The notes below the pieces were generated by a model. It was not told the origin of the DNA. It was given only the letters and a program-made list of their open reading frames with translations, and ran no database searches. Both the position numbers and the translations under genes were made by a program. Source: Leisingera aquimarina DSM 24565 (GTDB lineage Bacteria; Pseudomonadota; Alphaproteobacteria; Rhodobacterales; Rhodobacteraceae). From it: 64,000 nucleotides of DNA. Location: assembly GCF_000473165.1 (NCBI RefSeq), contig NZ_KI421504.1, positions 2,059,437-2,123,436 of the forward strand, in the 5' to 3' direction. This document shows positions 8,455-17,274 of the stretch, one piece after another (position 1 is the first letter of the stretch; every line of letters begins with the position of its first letter).

Positions 8455-9085
8455 AGGGTGGCTCCTCTCCTGGCAGGCCATGACAACTGCATTATGGCGC
8501 ATTGCGACGCCGGGGGAGCAGGAGCCATCCACTCCATCCGGACTTATACATTTTCGAAAGCATCGAAGAGGTCCAGCAGATTGCCACCGGGTGGCTCTGG
8601 TCCTACAGCCATGAACGCCCGAACATGGGCAACGGCGGGATGACACCTGCACAGAAACTGAAGATGGCCGCGTAAATTCTACGACCAAGCCCCCGCAAAA
8701 ACGGGGGGATTACCGCAGGAGGGGCGCCAATCCAGAGTTCGAACTGCCGCAATCGTTCTACTTTAAACATGGCGTGTATGCACGAAAACGGTTCAACTTC
8801 GTGCTGACTTCGGAAGGGATGAAAATGGCACGCGAGAGGTAGCGTACGGGCAGGAGAGGTAAGCAAAATAATACCGTTGCGCCTATACTATTTCCCCCGT
8901 TGCGCCCCCACCGTTCGCCCCCTTCATACAATCTTCACCCCGCTTTGCCAGACTGCCAGACGGTCGAGATCACCCGCCACGTTCCCGCGCGCGGGGCCAT
9001 GATACGATGCGCAGGCATCTGTCTGAAGTGGTCCCGGTTTTCTGGACAGGTCAGCGGCTGATCTAAGGTGTATCCCGGTTAGTTT

Positions 9086-9940
9086 TCATGCCGCCAATTT
9101 CTGATCTCGACCGCGCCAATATGCCTCCTTCGGCGTTCTGCGCTCAAGGGAAGAATGGGGCCGTTCGGTGTTGTAAAATGCCATCCAGTTGCTGATGACC
9201 CGCCGGGCCTGAAAGCCGTCCTGGATTTCCTCGAGATAGGCCGCTTCCTGTTTCAGGGACCGCCACAGGCGTTCGATGAAGATGTTGTCCATGTACCGTC
9301 CGCGGCCATCCATCGAGATACGCACCCCGGCCTCGGTCAGTGAAGTGATCCAAGCCAATCCGGTGAGCTGGGAGCCATGATCGGTATTCATGATCTCGGG
9401 CGGACCGAATTTGGCGATGGCCTCCTTCAAAGCGTCAACGCAGAAGTCCGCGTGCATCGTGTTCGACAGCCGCCAGCTTAGCACCTTGCGCGTGGCCCAA
9501 TCCATGATTGCGACCAGATAGAGGAAGCCGCGCTTCACCGGGATGAAGGTGATGTCGGCGCACCAGACCTGGTTGGGCCGGTCGATCTTTTTCTTTCTCA
9601 GCAAATACGGAAAGATCGGGTGTTGCGGATGCGGCTGGCTGGTTCGCGGCCGCTTGTAAATCGCCTCAAGACCCATCCTGGCCATCAGGCGGCGCACGCG
9701 ATGGCGCCCAACAGTTTTGCCTTCCCGGCGCAGATATGCCGCGATCTGGCGCGACCCGAAGAACGGATACTTCGTGAACACGCGATCGATCTCATTCATC
9801 ATCGCAAGCGTGTCAGGGTTGATCCCGGTCGGCGTGTAATAGAACCCGGAGCGGCTGAGCTGAACCAGCTTGCACTGCTGGCTGATGCTGAGCTTCGGGT
9901 GATCGCGACGGATCATGGCGCGCTTCTTGCCGGGGCTCAC
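9086..9940 (-). CDS. IS3-family transposase OrfB (DDE)
   Basis: 284 residues. N-terminal HTH_21 region (SISQQCKLVQLSRSGFYY), then the retroviral integrase core with Asp129 (WCADITF), Asp187 (NTDHGSQ) and Glu223 (FIERLWRSLK): exact D-35-E spacing. It ends NTERPHSSLERRTPKEAYW, typical of the IS51-like subgroup. GTG start overlapping the orfA stop (GTGA); an OrfAB fusion by frameshifting is also possible in this family. No lesions seen. Confidence 0.93.
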   Translation of the reverse strand: MSPGKKRAMIRRDHPKLSISQQCKLVQLSRSGFYYTPTGINPDTLAMMNEIDRVFTKYPFFGSRQIAAYLRREGKTVGRHRVRRLMARMGLEAIYKRPRTSQPHPQHPIFPYLLRKKKIDRPNQVWCADITFIPVKRGFLYLVAIMDWATRKVLSWRLSNTMHADFCVDALKEAIAKFGPPEIMNTDHGSQLTGLAWITSLTEAGVRISMDGRGRYMDNIFIERLWRSLKQEAAYLEEIQDGFQARRVISNWMAFYNTERPHSSLERRTPKEAYWRGRDQKLAA

Positions 9941-10212
9941 CTTTTGAGCCCTTCTGACAAAAAATCATTCTCGACTGCCAACCTCCCGATCTTGGCATGC
10001 AGTTCTTTGACCTCCGCTTCCGTTGGGCCGCTTTGCTTACCACCGGAGAACACGTCCGCCATCCCATCAATGGCCTGCCGCTTCCAGGTGCTGACCTGGT
10101 TCGGGTGCAGCTGATGCTTCGCTGCGATCTCCTGAACGGTCTTGTCACCGCGCAGCGCCTCAAGCGCAACCTTGGCTTTAAACTGATCTGTAAAGTTCCG
10201 CCGCTGCGCCAT
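9937..10212 (-). CDS. IS3-family transposase OrfA (helix-turn-helix)
   Basis: 91 residues. RNFTDQFKAKVALEALRGDK, VQEIAAKHQLHPNQVSTWK is the DNA-binding HTH, followed by a short coiled coil (EAEVKELHAKIGRLAVENDFL) used for oligomerisation. Normal length. It lies directly inside the right terminal repeat of element E and overlaps orfB by 4 bp. Confidence 0.92.
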   Translation of the reverse strand: MAQRRNFTDQFKAKVALEALRGDKTVQEIAAKHQLHPNQVSTWKRQAIDGMADVFSGGKQSGPTEAEVKELHAKIGRLAVENDFLSEGLKR

Positions 10213-10517
10213 TTTCGTATCCCTTCAAAGGTTTGGGATACACTTTAGCCAACTGTCCGGTTTCCTGGGGCCACTTCAGTGTGGCTGCCCGCGTAACACC
10301 TGGAGACCGGCCCTGATAAAAATGGAGTCGTTCAGGATATCCTGTTCGAGCAGGCCTCGAGAGAGGGTCTGTCCACCCCCACCCGGCGGCGGCGCCACCC
10401 TAAACGGGGTTCAGCGCAGTACCGAACGGAACGAACGAAATGAACAAGTCCAGATAAGCAAAACCGCCAAGGGCAACGGCCCCCGGCGGCTGAACCTGTT
10501 GACAAAGAGAGGTGGAC

Positions 10518-10961
10518 TCAGTCGAATTTGCGCGACGGTGCCATCACCATGGCCTCGCCCACCAGCACCTTCTTGCCGCCGACGATGCAGCGGCACTCCA
10601 GTTTCACCCGGCGTTTGTCGATCACGATGTCGGTCACCTCGACCTCCGCCAGCACCAGATCACCGGGGCGCACCGGGGCCAGGAACTTCAGCGACTGGCT
10701 CATATAGATGGTGCCATGGCCGGGCAGCTGTTCGCCGATCACCGCCGAAATCAGTCCCGCAGTCAGCATCCCATGGGCAATCCGGCCCTCGAAAATGGTG
10801 TCTTGGGCGTATTCATCATCCAGATGCACCGGATTGCGGTCGGTCGAGACCTCGGCGAACTTCTCGATGTCCTCATCGGTGATGACCTTGCGCAGGTAAC
10901 GCACCATGCCCATTTCGATGTCTTCAATGCAGATGGTTCCGCGCGGCATGTTGTCCAACAT
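10518..10961 (-). CDS. MaoC-like (R)-specific enoyl-CoA hydratase
   Basis: 147-residue hot-dog-fold protein. MaoC-type hydratases add water to trans-2-enoyl-CoA to give (R)-3-hydroxyacyl-CoA. Seen: STDRNPVHLDDEYA with the catalytic Asp and His of the hydratase-2 motif, then GRIAHGML. I start at the ATG at 10961 because GGAGG sits 6 nt upstream; an ATG 12 bp earlier would place that ribosome site inside the gene. No fatty-acid or PHA genes adjoin, so the acyl substrate is unknown. Confidence 0.88.
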   Translation of the reverse strand: MLDNMPRGTICIEDIEMGMVRYLRKVITDEDIEKFAEVSTDRNPVHLDDEYAQDTIFEGRIAHGMLTAGLISAVIGEQLPGHGTIYMSQSLKFLAPVRPGDLVLAEVEVTDIVIDKRRVKLECRCIVGGKKVLVGEAMVMAPSRKFD

Positions 10962-11198
10962 CTCATCCTCCATTCGCCTGGTCCTGATCTTCGGGCCTGA
11001 TCACCTGGCCCGATCGTGTGGTGTGACCGCTTGGCGTTGTAACTTTTGCGCGCCGGATTGGCCGCTTGCGCAACTTTATTACTTTGCAGATGCAGAAAAT
11101 CAAGAAGTTTCTGACACAAGAAAACCCTGCCGGTTTGAGCGAGGTTTGCTCAGAGCAGAGCGTGTTCCGTACTGGGCAGGTGGTTGACGCAGGCAGTT

Positions 11199-12074
11199 TT
11201 ACCGAAGGAAGCCAATGGCATATGTGGGTGCGGACTGTTCATGCGCCAGATAGGTCTGCAGCGCGTCCGCGTCCGGCTGGACTGATGTCTTTGTTTCTCT
11301 GGCCGCAAGCCCGCCGGTGATGAACAGGGAATCGATGCTTTCGCCCATGGCGCCGGCAATATCCGTATGCGGCCCGTCGCCGATCGCTAGGATCTCGGAA
11401 TCAGCAAAGTCATGGCCCAACTCGGTCAGACGCCGCCGCGCCAGATCATAGATCGGCGGATGCGGCTTGCCGAAATACAGGCTCTCGCCGCCCATCTCTG
11501 TATAGAGCCGCGCCAAGGCACCGGCACACCATTCCCGCTTTTCGCCGCGGTCCACCACGATATCCGGGTTGGCGCACAACAGCTTCATGCCCATCTGCTT
11601 GGCGTAAAGGAAATCCGCCTGGTTCACCTCCGGGTCTGCCATGGTGTCAAACGGACCGCAGCAGACAATGCCCTCGGCCTCTTTGAGCGGCACCCGGGTG
11701 ATTTCCACCGGTTCATGGATCACATGCAGCGGCTCAAAGAACCCTGCATCCCGCTCCCATTCCCCCATGAAATAGACCGATGTGCCAACCGCGCCGGTGA
11801 ACATCGCCGCCCGGGCGCTGTCGCCGCTGGTCGAGATGGTGTCATAGGCATCATCCGGCACGTTGAACTGTCCCAGCTGCGCCGCCACGCCTGCGCGCGG
11901 TTTCGGTGAATTGGTCACCAGCACCACGATGCCGCCCTGCTTCCGGTAGGCCTGCAACGCTGCTACGGCGTCAGGAAAGGCGGTGATCCCGTTATGCACG
12001 CAGCCCCAGAGATCGACAAACAGCGCCTTGTAACGGCCGGAGACTTCGGACAGGGAGTTGATGATTTGGGTCAT
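11199..12074 (-). CDS. HAD-superfamily class IIA hydrolase (TIGR01459-like)
   Basis: 291 residues. Motif I FVDLWGCVHNG carries the nucleophile and acid/base Asp region (the second Asp is replaced by the WGC pattern usual for this subfamily), motif II is LVTNSPKP, and motif IV is AIGDGPHTDIAGA with the metal-binding Asp residues. C2-cap architecture like NagD. Probably a cytosolic phosphatase of unknown substrate. Divergent from the chemotaxis receptor across about 240 bp, which should hold both promoters. Confidence 0.87.
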   Translation of the reverse strand: MTQIINSLSEVSGRYKALFVDLWGCVHNGITAFPDAVAALQAYRKQGGIVVLVTNSPKPRAGVAAQLGQFNVPDDAYDTISTSGDSARAAMFTGAVGTSVYFMGEWERDAGFFEPLHVIHEPVEITRVPLKEAEGIVCCGPFDTMADPEVNQADFLYAKQMGMKLLCANPDIVVDRGEKREWCAGALARLYTEMGGESLYFGKPHPPIYDLARRRLTELGHDFADSEILAIGDGPHTDIAGAMGESIDSLFITGGLAARETKTSVQPDADALQTYLAHEQSAPTYAIGFLR

Positions 12075-12317
12075 GGCCGGGCCTTCTCGCGCGTGAATAT
12101 TCTGCTGGCCCAGCTATGGCAGAGGCGGCGCCGGAAGGCCAGTGCGGCAGTGCGGTAGTATCCGCCAGCGGCCGGGAAACCCGCTGCGCCGCCCCCCGCC
12201 GCGACGCTTGTGCACTCTGCCTGGCACACCCTGCGCTTTTGCAATTCTGAAGGTCCAATGTTTTCTTAAGAACTCCCTCATAAGGTGAGTCTCAGGCAAC
12301 TCAATGGTGTGTTAGTG

Positions 12318-14243
12318 ATGTTCCGTAATCTTCCGATAAAAACACGGCTGGTCATTTCCGGTGTGGTTTCGACTGTTTCTGTCCTGGTGCTTGCGGCGAT
12401 GTCCGTCTACAGCCTGTGGCAAAGCGAACTTGAACTTGAACGGCAAATCAGTGCCACGGCGGTCGTCCGCCATGAGCTGATGGCCGACAAGATGCACGAT
12501 GCGATCGAGGCTGGCACGATGCACGCGCTGCTTGTTGGACCGGACGGGCCGGCCGCCAAAAAGGAACGCTTGCAGGACAAGCTTGTCCGCGACATTCAAA
12601 GCCTCCGGGATGCGGTGGCGGCCTTGCAAAAGGTCGAAATGTCCGATTCAATCCGTCAGAAAGTGGCAGAGCTTGCTCCGTCGGCGGAAATCTTCATTCA
12701 AGCGGCTCAGGCCGTTGAAGGCCTGGCCTATACTGATCCTGCCGCAGCTGAGGCAGCGCTGCCCAAGCTGCAAGAACAATATGAGGTTCTCAATCAGCTG
12801 TTGGCGCCGCTGGGCAAGGACATAAAGACATTTGCTGAGAAAACGGCGCAGCAGGCGCGGGCCCATGACATGCAGCTGCTTTACCTGCTGATCGGGTTTT
12901 CCGCAGCGGGGCTGCTGGTGATTGCCTGGAACGCGCGGCAGGTGACCCTGACGATTGAGCGCCCGATTGGCCGGCTGCGCGGGGTTCTGCGGGAAGTGGC
13001 AGAAGGTGATCTGGGGCTTAAGGTTGCCGACCGGATGCGCGCGGATGATTTCGGTGAAATTGCCAAGGACATCGACGCTGTGTCGGGCCGGGTTATTGCT
13101 GCGCTGGACGAACAGAACGCCCGGCGCGAAGAAAGCGAACAGGTCATCGACCGGTTGCGCAGTGGTCTCAAGCGGTTGTCCGACGGCGATCTCAGCGACC
13201 GGATCACTGAACAATTCAGCGCCGATTACGATCCGCTGCGGGTGAACTTTAATGAGACCGTCGACAAGCTGAATGAGCTGATGGCCGACGTGGTTCAGGC
13301 AGGCGCCCGCATTCAGCGGCAGTCCGATGAAATTCAGACCGCCTCTGAGGAGCTTTCGGGCCGCACCGAAAGCCAGGCCGCCACGCTGGAAGAAACCGCA
13401 GCAGCGCTGGAAGAAATGACCGCGAGTGTCAATTCTTCGGCGCGCAATGCGCAGGAGGTGCAATCCGCGGTGGAAACCGCGCGCTCGGATGTCGAAAACA
13501 GCGGCCGCGTGGTCGAAGGCGCAATTGCTGCAATGAATGAGATTGAAAATTCTTCGAACCAGATATCGCAGATCATCGGTGTGATTGACGACATTGCCTT
13601 CCAGACCAATCTGCTGGCGCTGAATGCCGGGGTTGAGGCCGCGCGGGCAGGCGAGGTCGGACGCGGCTTTGCGGTGGTGGCCTCCGAAGTGCGGGCGCTG
13701 GCACAGCGGTCCTCGGATGCGGCCAATGAAATCAAGACGCTGATCAGTGCCAGCACGGCGCATGTGCAGGACGGGGTGCAGAAGGTGGACGGCGCGGGCA
13801 AGGCGCTGACGACCGTCGTCAGCCAGGTGACCAATATTGCTGATCTGGTTTCGGGTATCTCCAGTGAGTCCGCCGAACAGGCACAGGGGCTGAACGAGAT
13901 CAACATCGGCGTTTCCCAGCTGGATTCGGTAACCCAGCAGAATGCCTCAATGGTCGAGGAATCCGGATCCGCGATCCGCGCCATGACCAATGAGACCGTG
14001 GGGCTGAACCAGGTGGTCGGCCAGTTTGTCCTGCGCGACGGCCCGCCGGCGGCGCAACCGGCTCGCCCGGCGGACTCCTGGGCGGATCAGCCTGCTGCCG
14101 CAGTGCCGGCGCCAGCGGATCCGCCGCAGCCGGTGGCGGATGCTGATGACGTCGGCTTTGACGGCACCCGCTGGGAGGATTTCAATGATGGCAGCGAAGT
14201 CTGGCCCCCGGCAGAGGATGCGCCTCAGGCCCAGTCCGCCTGA
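12318..14243 (+). CDS. Methyl-accepting chemotaxis protein
   Basis: 641 residues. TM1 at about residues 11-31, a periplasmic helical sensor of about 150 residues, TM2 at about 187-206, HAMP to about 260, a second HAMP-like segment ([18 protein letters not shown]), then the signalling coiled coil with tip [20 protein letters not shown], which binds CheA/CheW. The tail ends in RWEDF plus an acidic stretch; WEDF resembles the CheR-docking NWEEF pentapeptide. The ligand is unknown. No ribosome site is strong; a GTG at 12285 is an alternative start. No che genes lie nearby. Confidence 0.92.
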   Translation: MFRNLPIKTRLVISGVVSTVSVLVLAAMSVYSLWQSELELERQISATAVVRHELMADKMHDAIEAGTMHALLVGPDGPAAKKERLQDKLVRDIQSLRDAVAALQKVEMSDSIRQKVAELAPSAEIFIQAAQAVEGLAYTDPAAAEAALPKLQEQYEVLNQLLAPLGKDIKTFAEKTAQQARAHDMQLLYLLIGFSAAGLLVIAWNARQVTLTIERPIGRLRGVLREVAEGDLGLKVADRMRADDFGEIAKDIDAVSGRVIAALDEQNARREESEQVIDRLRSGLKRLSDGDLSDRITEQFSADYDPLRVNFNETVDKLNELMADVVQAGARIQRQSDEIQTASEELSGRTESQAATLEETAAALEEMTASVNSSARNAQEVQSAVETARSDVENSGRVVEGAIAAMNEIENSSNQISQIIGVIDDIAFQTNLLALNAGVEAARAGEVGRGFAVVASEVRALAQRSSDAANEIKTLISASTAHVQDGVQKVDGAGKALTTVVSQVTNIADLVSGISSESAEQAQGLNEINIGVSQLDSVTQQNASMVEESGSAIRAMTNETVGLNQVVGQFVLRDGPPAAQPARPADSWADQPAAAVPAPADPPQPVADADDVGFDGTRWEDFNDGSEVWPPAEDAPQAQSA

Positions 14244-14422
14244 GGTCCTTCCGCGAATGTTGGGTAACGGAGGGTGGCGCCCGCCCGCCCGCCGCAACGC
14301 GGAGAAACAGATCAGGGGGAAACAGCTGGGCGCGCTTGTTCCGCAAGATCAGCAACGCCCGGGGCTGTGATGCCGGCAGGGCAACAGCGGGCCAATCTCG
14401 GAAATAAACCCGTTCCGCAAAG

Positions 14423-14446
14423 AAAAAAGGCGCCCCGCGGGGCGCC
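14423..14446 (-). terminator. Rho-independent terminator of ppaC
   Basis: Stem GGCGCCCC (14429-14436) and GGGGCGCC (14439-14446); on the minus strand it is followed by six T (14423-14428). It may also stop transcription from the chemotaxis gene side. Confidence 0.8.
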
Positions 14447-14473
14447 TTCTGCAGTCCGGGCCGGCAGCGGCGC

Positions 14474-15394
14474 TTAAACTTTCAGGTTTGGAATGATCTG
14501 CTTTTTGCGCGACATGATGCCCGGCAGCACCACGGCGTCACCGGCAGCATCGGCGCCAAAGCTTTTGGCGGCGACGGTTTTCACCAAGTCGTTCGGCACC
14601 AAGAGGGTGGCTTCCTCGTTCAGGATGTCGACCACGAACAGCAACACCTGGTCAACGCCGTCTTCGGCCGCGACGGAGGTCATGGTCTCCATCAGCGACG
14701 CCTTGCGGTCCAGCACCACGGCCGGCGCGGTGGTTTCCAGCACGGAGACGCGGAATTTGGTGCCCTCGACCGCGTATTCCTTGGAGTCCATGCGCAGCAG
14801 TTCCGCGTCCGAGAAGGAAGAGACGTCGGATTTGGCGGCGAACATTTCGGCGGCGTAGCCAGCGATACTGATGCCCAGATCGGCGGCCAGTTTTTCGGCC
14901 ACGGCCTTGTCATGCGCGGTGGTGGTCGGCGAGCGGAATTCCAGCGTGTCGGACAGGATGCAGGTCAGCGCTGCGCCCTTGATCGCGTCCGGCATCTTGG
15001 CGGCGTCATCGCCCATCAGGTCGTGCATGATGGTGGCGGTGCAGGCCAGCGGACGGATGGTGATGTCGATCGGGCCTTTGGTTTCCAGACCGCCGACCAG
15101 CTTGTGGTGGTCGATGATTGCCTGCACGTCGGCGCCGTTGATGTTGGCGGGCAGTTCGGCCGGGTTGTTGGTATCCACGATCACCACGGCAGCATCGTCA
15201 GCCACGTCGGCGATGATCGCGGGTTTCTCAAAACCCCAGCGCTGCAGCATAAAGGCCGCCTCGGTGTTCGGTTCGCCCAGCAGCTTGGGCTCGGCAGCGG
15301 TGCCTTTCACCTCGTTCAGGTACCAGGCCCAGATAATCGGGGAGCCGGTGGAATCGGTGTCGGGGGATTTATGGCCGAAAACTTGGATGGTCAT
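14474..15394 (-). CDS. ppaC: Manganese-dependent inorganic pyrophosphatase (family II)
   Basis: 306 residues of the DHH phosphoesterase superfamily; hydrolyses pyrophosphate to two phosphates with Mn or Co. Seen: FGHKSPDTDS (metal-binding His and Asp residues), VIVDTNN, IIDHHKL (the DHH motif), and C-terminal MSRKKQIIP with the substrate-binding Arg-Lys-Lys. ATG at 15394 has AGGACAG 7 nt upstream; a GTG 18 bp earlier is the alternative. It stands alone, with its own terminator. Confidence 0.95.
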   Translation of the reverse strand: MTIQVFGHKSPDTDSTGSPIIWAWYLNEVKGTAAEPKLLGEPNTEAAFMLQRWGFEKPAIIADVADDAAVVIVDTNNPAELPANINGADVQAIIDHHKLVGGLETKGPIDITIRPLACTATIMHDLMGDDAAKMPDAIKGAALTCILSDTLEFRSPTTTAHDKAVAEKLAADLGISIAGYAAEMFAAKSDVSSFSDAELLRMDSKEYAVEGTKFRVSVLETTAPAVVLDRKASLMETMTSVAAEDGVDQVLLFVVDILNEEATLLVPNDLVKTVAAKSFGADAAGDAVVLPGIMSRKKQIIPNLKV

Positions 15395-15502
15395 TGGGGC
15401 TGTCCTGTTCACTCATGCGGTCAGAAAAGGGGGGATTTGCGCGCCTTATAGGGCTGGCGCGCAGGCTTGTCACCCCGCAGCGGCTGCAATGCGGCGTTGT
15501 GC

Positions 15503-16099
15503 CTAGAACGGGGCACGTTCCAGCCTGTAACCCTCTTGCTGCAGCAGGTTCAGCAGGCCGGCTTCGCCTGGCAGGTGCAAAGCGCCGGCGGCCACCACGA
15601 TGCGGTCGCCCTTGGCCGCTTCGATCACCGGGATCCAGTTGCGGTTGCGCTGGTCAAGCAACCCGTCCATCGCCTCTGCCCACAGGGTTTCGCGCTCCGC
15701 TCTGGTCAGGGCGCCGCTTTGCAGGAAGTCCCGCTCGCTCAGGTAAAGCGCGCTTAGCGCTTGCTGGTCGAAATAGGCCTCAACCGTGGTGATGAAACTG
15801 TCCTGGCTACCGCCCATCATGGCGGTAAAGGCGCGCAGCTGGCGCACCAGCGGAGCGAGCCGGGCGGTGATGGCCTCCATCCGCGGATCGTTGATGTGCA
15901 GGGTGCCGATCACATGCAGCGTGCGGGCGCCGCGCCGGGCGATCCAGTGGTTGCCTTCGGCAAAGGGCACCGCGGCGGTGCGGGCCTCGATGCTGGCGCG
16001 GTCCGGTGCGGTGAGGGCGGTGCGCAGGTCGGTGCCGGTGCAGGCCGCCCACAGCGAGGCGGGCAGCAAGAGGAAGAACAGGGAAAGGATGAGCCGCAT
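15503..16099 (-). CDS. TraB/GumN-family secreted protein, internally shortened paralogue
   Basis: 198 residues with signal peptide (MRLILSLFFLLLPASLWAA, cleavage before Cys20). It contains the family's N-terminal GTLH motif (residues 66-69), VEAYFDQQ and the C-terminal AAGALHLPGEAGLLNLL, but compared with its upstream neighbour about 129 residues are missing between residues 90 and 93. The lost part includes the conserved LET segment. Reading frame is otherwise clean. It starts 44 bp after the paralogue's stop, so the two arose by tandem duplication and are probably co-transcribed. Function unknown; TraB/GumN proteins are suspected metalloproteases. Confidence 0.8.
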   Translation of the reverse strand: MRLILSLFFLLLPASLWAACTGTDLRTALTAPDRASIEARTAAVPFAEGNHWIARRGARTLHVIGTLHINDPRMEAITARLAPLVRQLRAFTAMMGGSQDSFITTVEAYFDQQALSALYLSERDFLQSGALTRAERETLWAEAMDGLLDQRNRNWIPVIEAAKGDRIVVAAGALHLPGEAGLLNLLQQEGYRLERAPF

Positions 16100-16142
16100 A
16101 ACGGGGGAAGGTCCTGAGATCTGAGTACGGGCGAGGGCTGCC

Positions 16143-17126
16143 TTACCACGGCGCCGGAGTGAGGCTGAAGCCCTTGGCATGCAGCAGATTCAGCACGCCG
16201 TTTTGGCCGGGCAGATGGGCGGCCCCGACGGCGACGGCAATCCGGTCGTGCCGGGCGGCCAGGATCGGTTTCATCCAGCGCTGGTTGCGCTGATCCAGCA
16301 GGCGGCGGTTGTACTGCCGCCACAGCCGCGCGGTTTCGGCGCCGGAGAAACTGCTGTACTGGGCGCTGATCCAGGGGGCGAGGACAAAGGAGGTCCAGAC
16401 GCTTTGGTCGAAATAGGCCTCAACCGGGGTGGCATCCTCGGGTTTGCCGGATTGCACAAGCTCCAGTTCCAGCGCCAGCATCCGGGCCTGATCGCGGAGC
16501 GGCAGGCTGGCAATGGCCGCCAGCGCCTGTTCCGGGGTTTCCAGCGCACCCAGCGGGATCCGCTTGCGCCGCGCGAAATCGGAAATCCGGTCATCCAGTC
16601 CGCGCCGCAGGCCAAAGCCGTAGGGGCGGCAGCCGCTTTGCACAACAAACATCGAAATTGCCCAGGGCTGCATCCGGTTCATGGTTTCCGGATTGACGCC
16701 GGTCACCTGGGCCGTCAGCTGGAACCGCTCCCAGGCGTCGCGGGGCAGCAGGTGCCGCAATTCCTGGCCTTTGGGCAGCAGGAAACTGCGGACCAGCTCA
16801 TCAGGCATCCGGTCCAGGCGCTCCAGAGCGGAGTCGGAGGTTTCCAGATAGATGGCGCCTGCCTGCTCCAGCACCGGGCGCAGAGTGCGCATCACCTTGG
16901 CCATGCGGGCATCGCCGCCATGCATGGTGCCGATCACGTGAATGGTGCGGTTCCCCTTGGTGGCGACCCAATGGTTGCCGCGCGAATACGGGGTGGCGGC
17001 CATTTCGCGCTCCAGCCGTGCCTCGGTGGCGGCGGGCAGATGGTCGCGGTAGTCGATGCCGCGGCAGGCGGCAAAGGCGGCAGGGGCCTGCAGAGCCAGT
17101 GCAAGTGCAAGTGCAATCCGTTTCAT
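16143..17126 (-). CDS. TraB/GumN-family secreted protein, full length
   Basis: 327 residues with an N-terminal signal peptide (residues 1-19, AFA cleavage). GTMH at 66-69 and YLET at 93-96, then GALETPEQALAAI, VEAYFD and VGAAHLPGQNGVLNLL near the end are the conserved TraB/GumN (Tiki-like) motifs with His and Glu candidates for metal binding. ATG at 17126 is preceded by GGAAAGGG at suitable distance; an adjacent ATG at 17129 is equally possible. Heads a two-gene set with its shortened copy. Confidence 0.87.
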   Translation of the reverse strand: MKRIALALALALQAPAAFAACRGIDYRDHLPAATEARLEREMAATPYSRGNHWVATKGNRTIHVIGTMHGGDARMAKVMRTLRPVLEQAGAIYLETSDSALERLDRMPDELVRSFLLPKGQELRHLLPRDAWERFQLTAQVTGVNPETMNRMQPWAISMFVVQSGCRPYGFGLRRGLDDRISDFARRKRIPLGALETPEQALAAIASLPLRDQARMLALELELVQSGKPEDATPVEAYFDQSVWTSFVLAPWISAQYSSFSGAETARLWRQYNRRLLDQRNQRWMKPILAARHDRIAVAVGAAHLPGQNGVLNLLHAKGFSLTPAPW

Positions 17127-17274
17127 CATAAGCCCTTTCCCCGGCTCCGGAGCGATGGTCTGGATGTATGACCCTAGGGCGGGGCACGGGGGGCGGCAAT
17201 GCAAAATCCTGCGTCTGCACCGCAAATCCGTGCCGCGGATTGCCATCGGCGGCGCGACCTGCCAGTCATGGGCG

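Larger units (their letters stand above)
7185..8540 (-). mobile_element. Complete IS1111-type (IS110-family) element
   Basis: 1356 bp inserted between a CTT Leu codon (ending 7184) and a GAC Asp codon (8541) of the element D transposase, without visible target duplication. Sub-terminal 13-bp perfect inverted repeats GGATGGCTCCTGC (7189-7201) and complement (8518-8530) lie a few bases inside the ends, the hallmark of the IS1111 subgroup. It has one intact transposase on the minus strand and about 230 bp of non-coding DNA after its stop. Confidence 0.88.
6499..8675 (+). pseudogene. IS407-type OrfB (DDE transposase) of element D, split by IS1111-type element
   Basis: First part to 7184 reads [63 protein letters not shown] and [21 protein letters not shown]. 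The rest resumes exactly at 8541 as DLYIFESIEEVQ and ends NGGMTPAQKLKMAA-stop at 8673-8675. Some catalytic-region residues are already changed (first motif FMADRL instead of the usual DFMAD context; AGNSPEY where DNGPEY is expected), so decay began before or besides the second insertion. Confidence 0.82.
6008..8714 (+). mobile_element. IS407-type IS3-family element D, carrying a nested IS1111-type element
   Basis: Left end GGTCATCCCCCGATTTT at 6008 and right end (inverted) GGTAATCCCCCCGTTTTT finishing at 8714 are related, and both are followed inward by GTAGAATTT. The 4-bp direct repeat GCAG flanks the element (6004-6007 and 8715-8718); 4-bp duplications are usual for the IS407 group. Removing the element plus one GCAG restores an open reading frame. 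Both of its genes are broken, orfB by the element at 7185-8540. Confidence 0.85.
5931..8842 (+). pseudogene. Host gene fragment interrupted by element D
   Basis: When element D and one GCAG copy are removed, an open frame runs from about 5933 through SVDGKLAVSGVYNPKY, then RPKSAKTIDGRRGANPEF, then QSFYFKHGVYARKRF to a TAG at 8840-8842. That is about 65 codons. The 5' end is lost under element B. I do not recognise the protein. The clean joining supports both the boundaries of element D and the coding nature of the fragment. Confidence 0.6.
9024..10278 (-). mobile_element. Apparently intact IS3-family element (E)
   Basis: 1255 bp with imperfect 26-bp terminal inverted repeats: TGAAGTGGTCCCGG at 9024 against TGAAGTGGCCCCAG read inward from 10278; both finish in GGACAG. 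The flanks (GTC left, GTG right) give no clear target duplication. It carries undamaged orfA and orfB in a GTGA overlap and none of the palindromic insertions seen in the neighbouring elements, so it is probably the youngest arrival. Confidence 0.88.

Noticed and set aside
4100..10278. Composite transposon with cargo
   Set aside because: No resistance or accessory gene lies between elements; only IS fragments and one small host frame.
12648..13763. 371-residue minus-strand frame in the chemotaxis gene
   Set aside because: Shadow of the MCP signalling domain.
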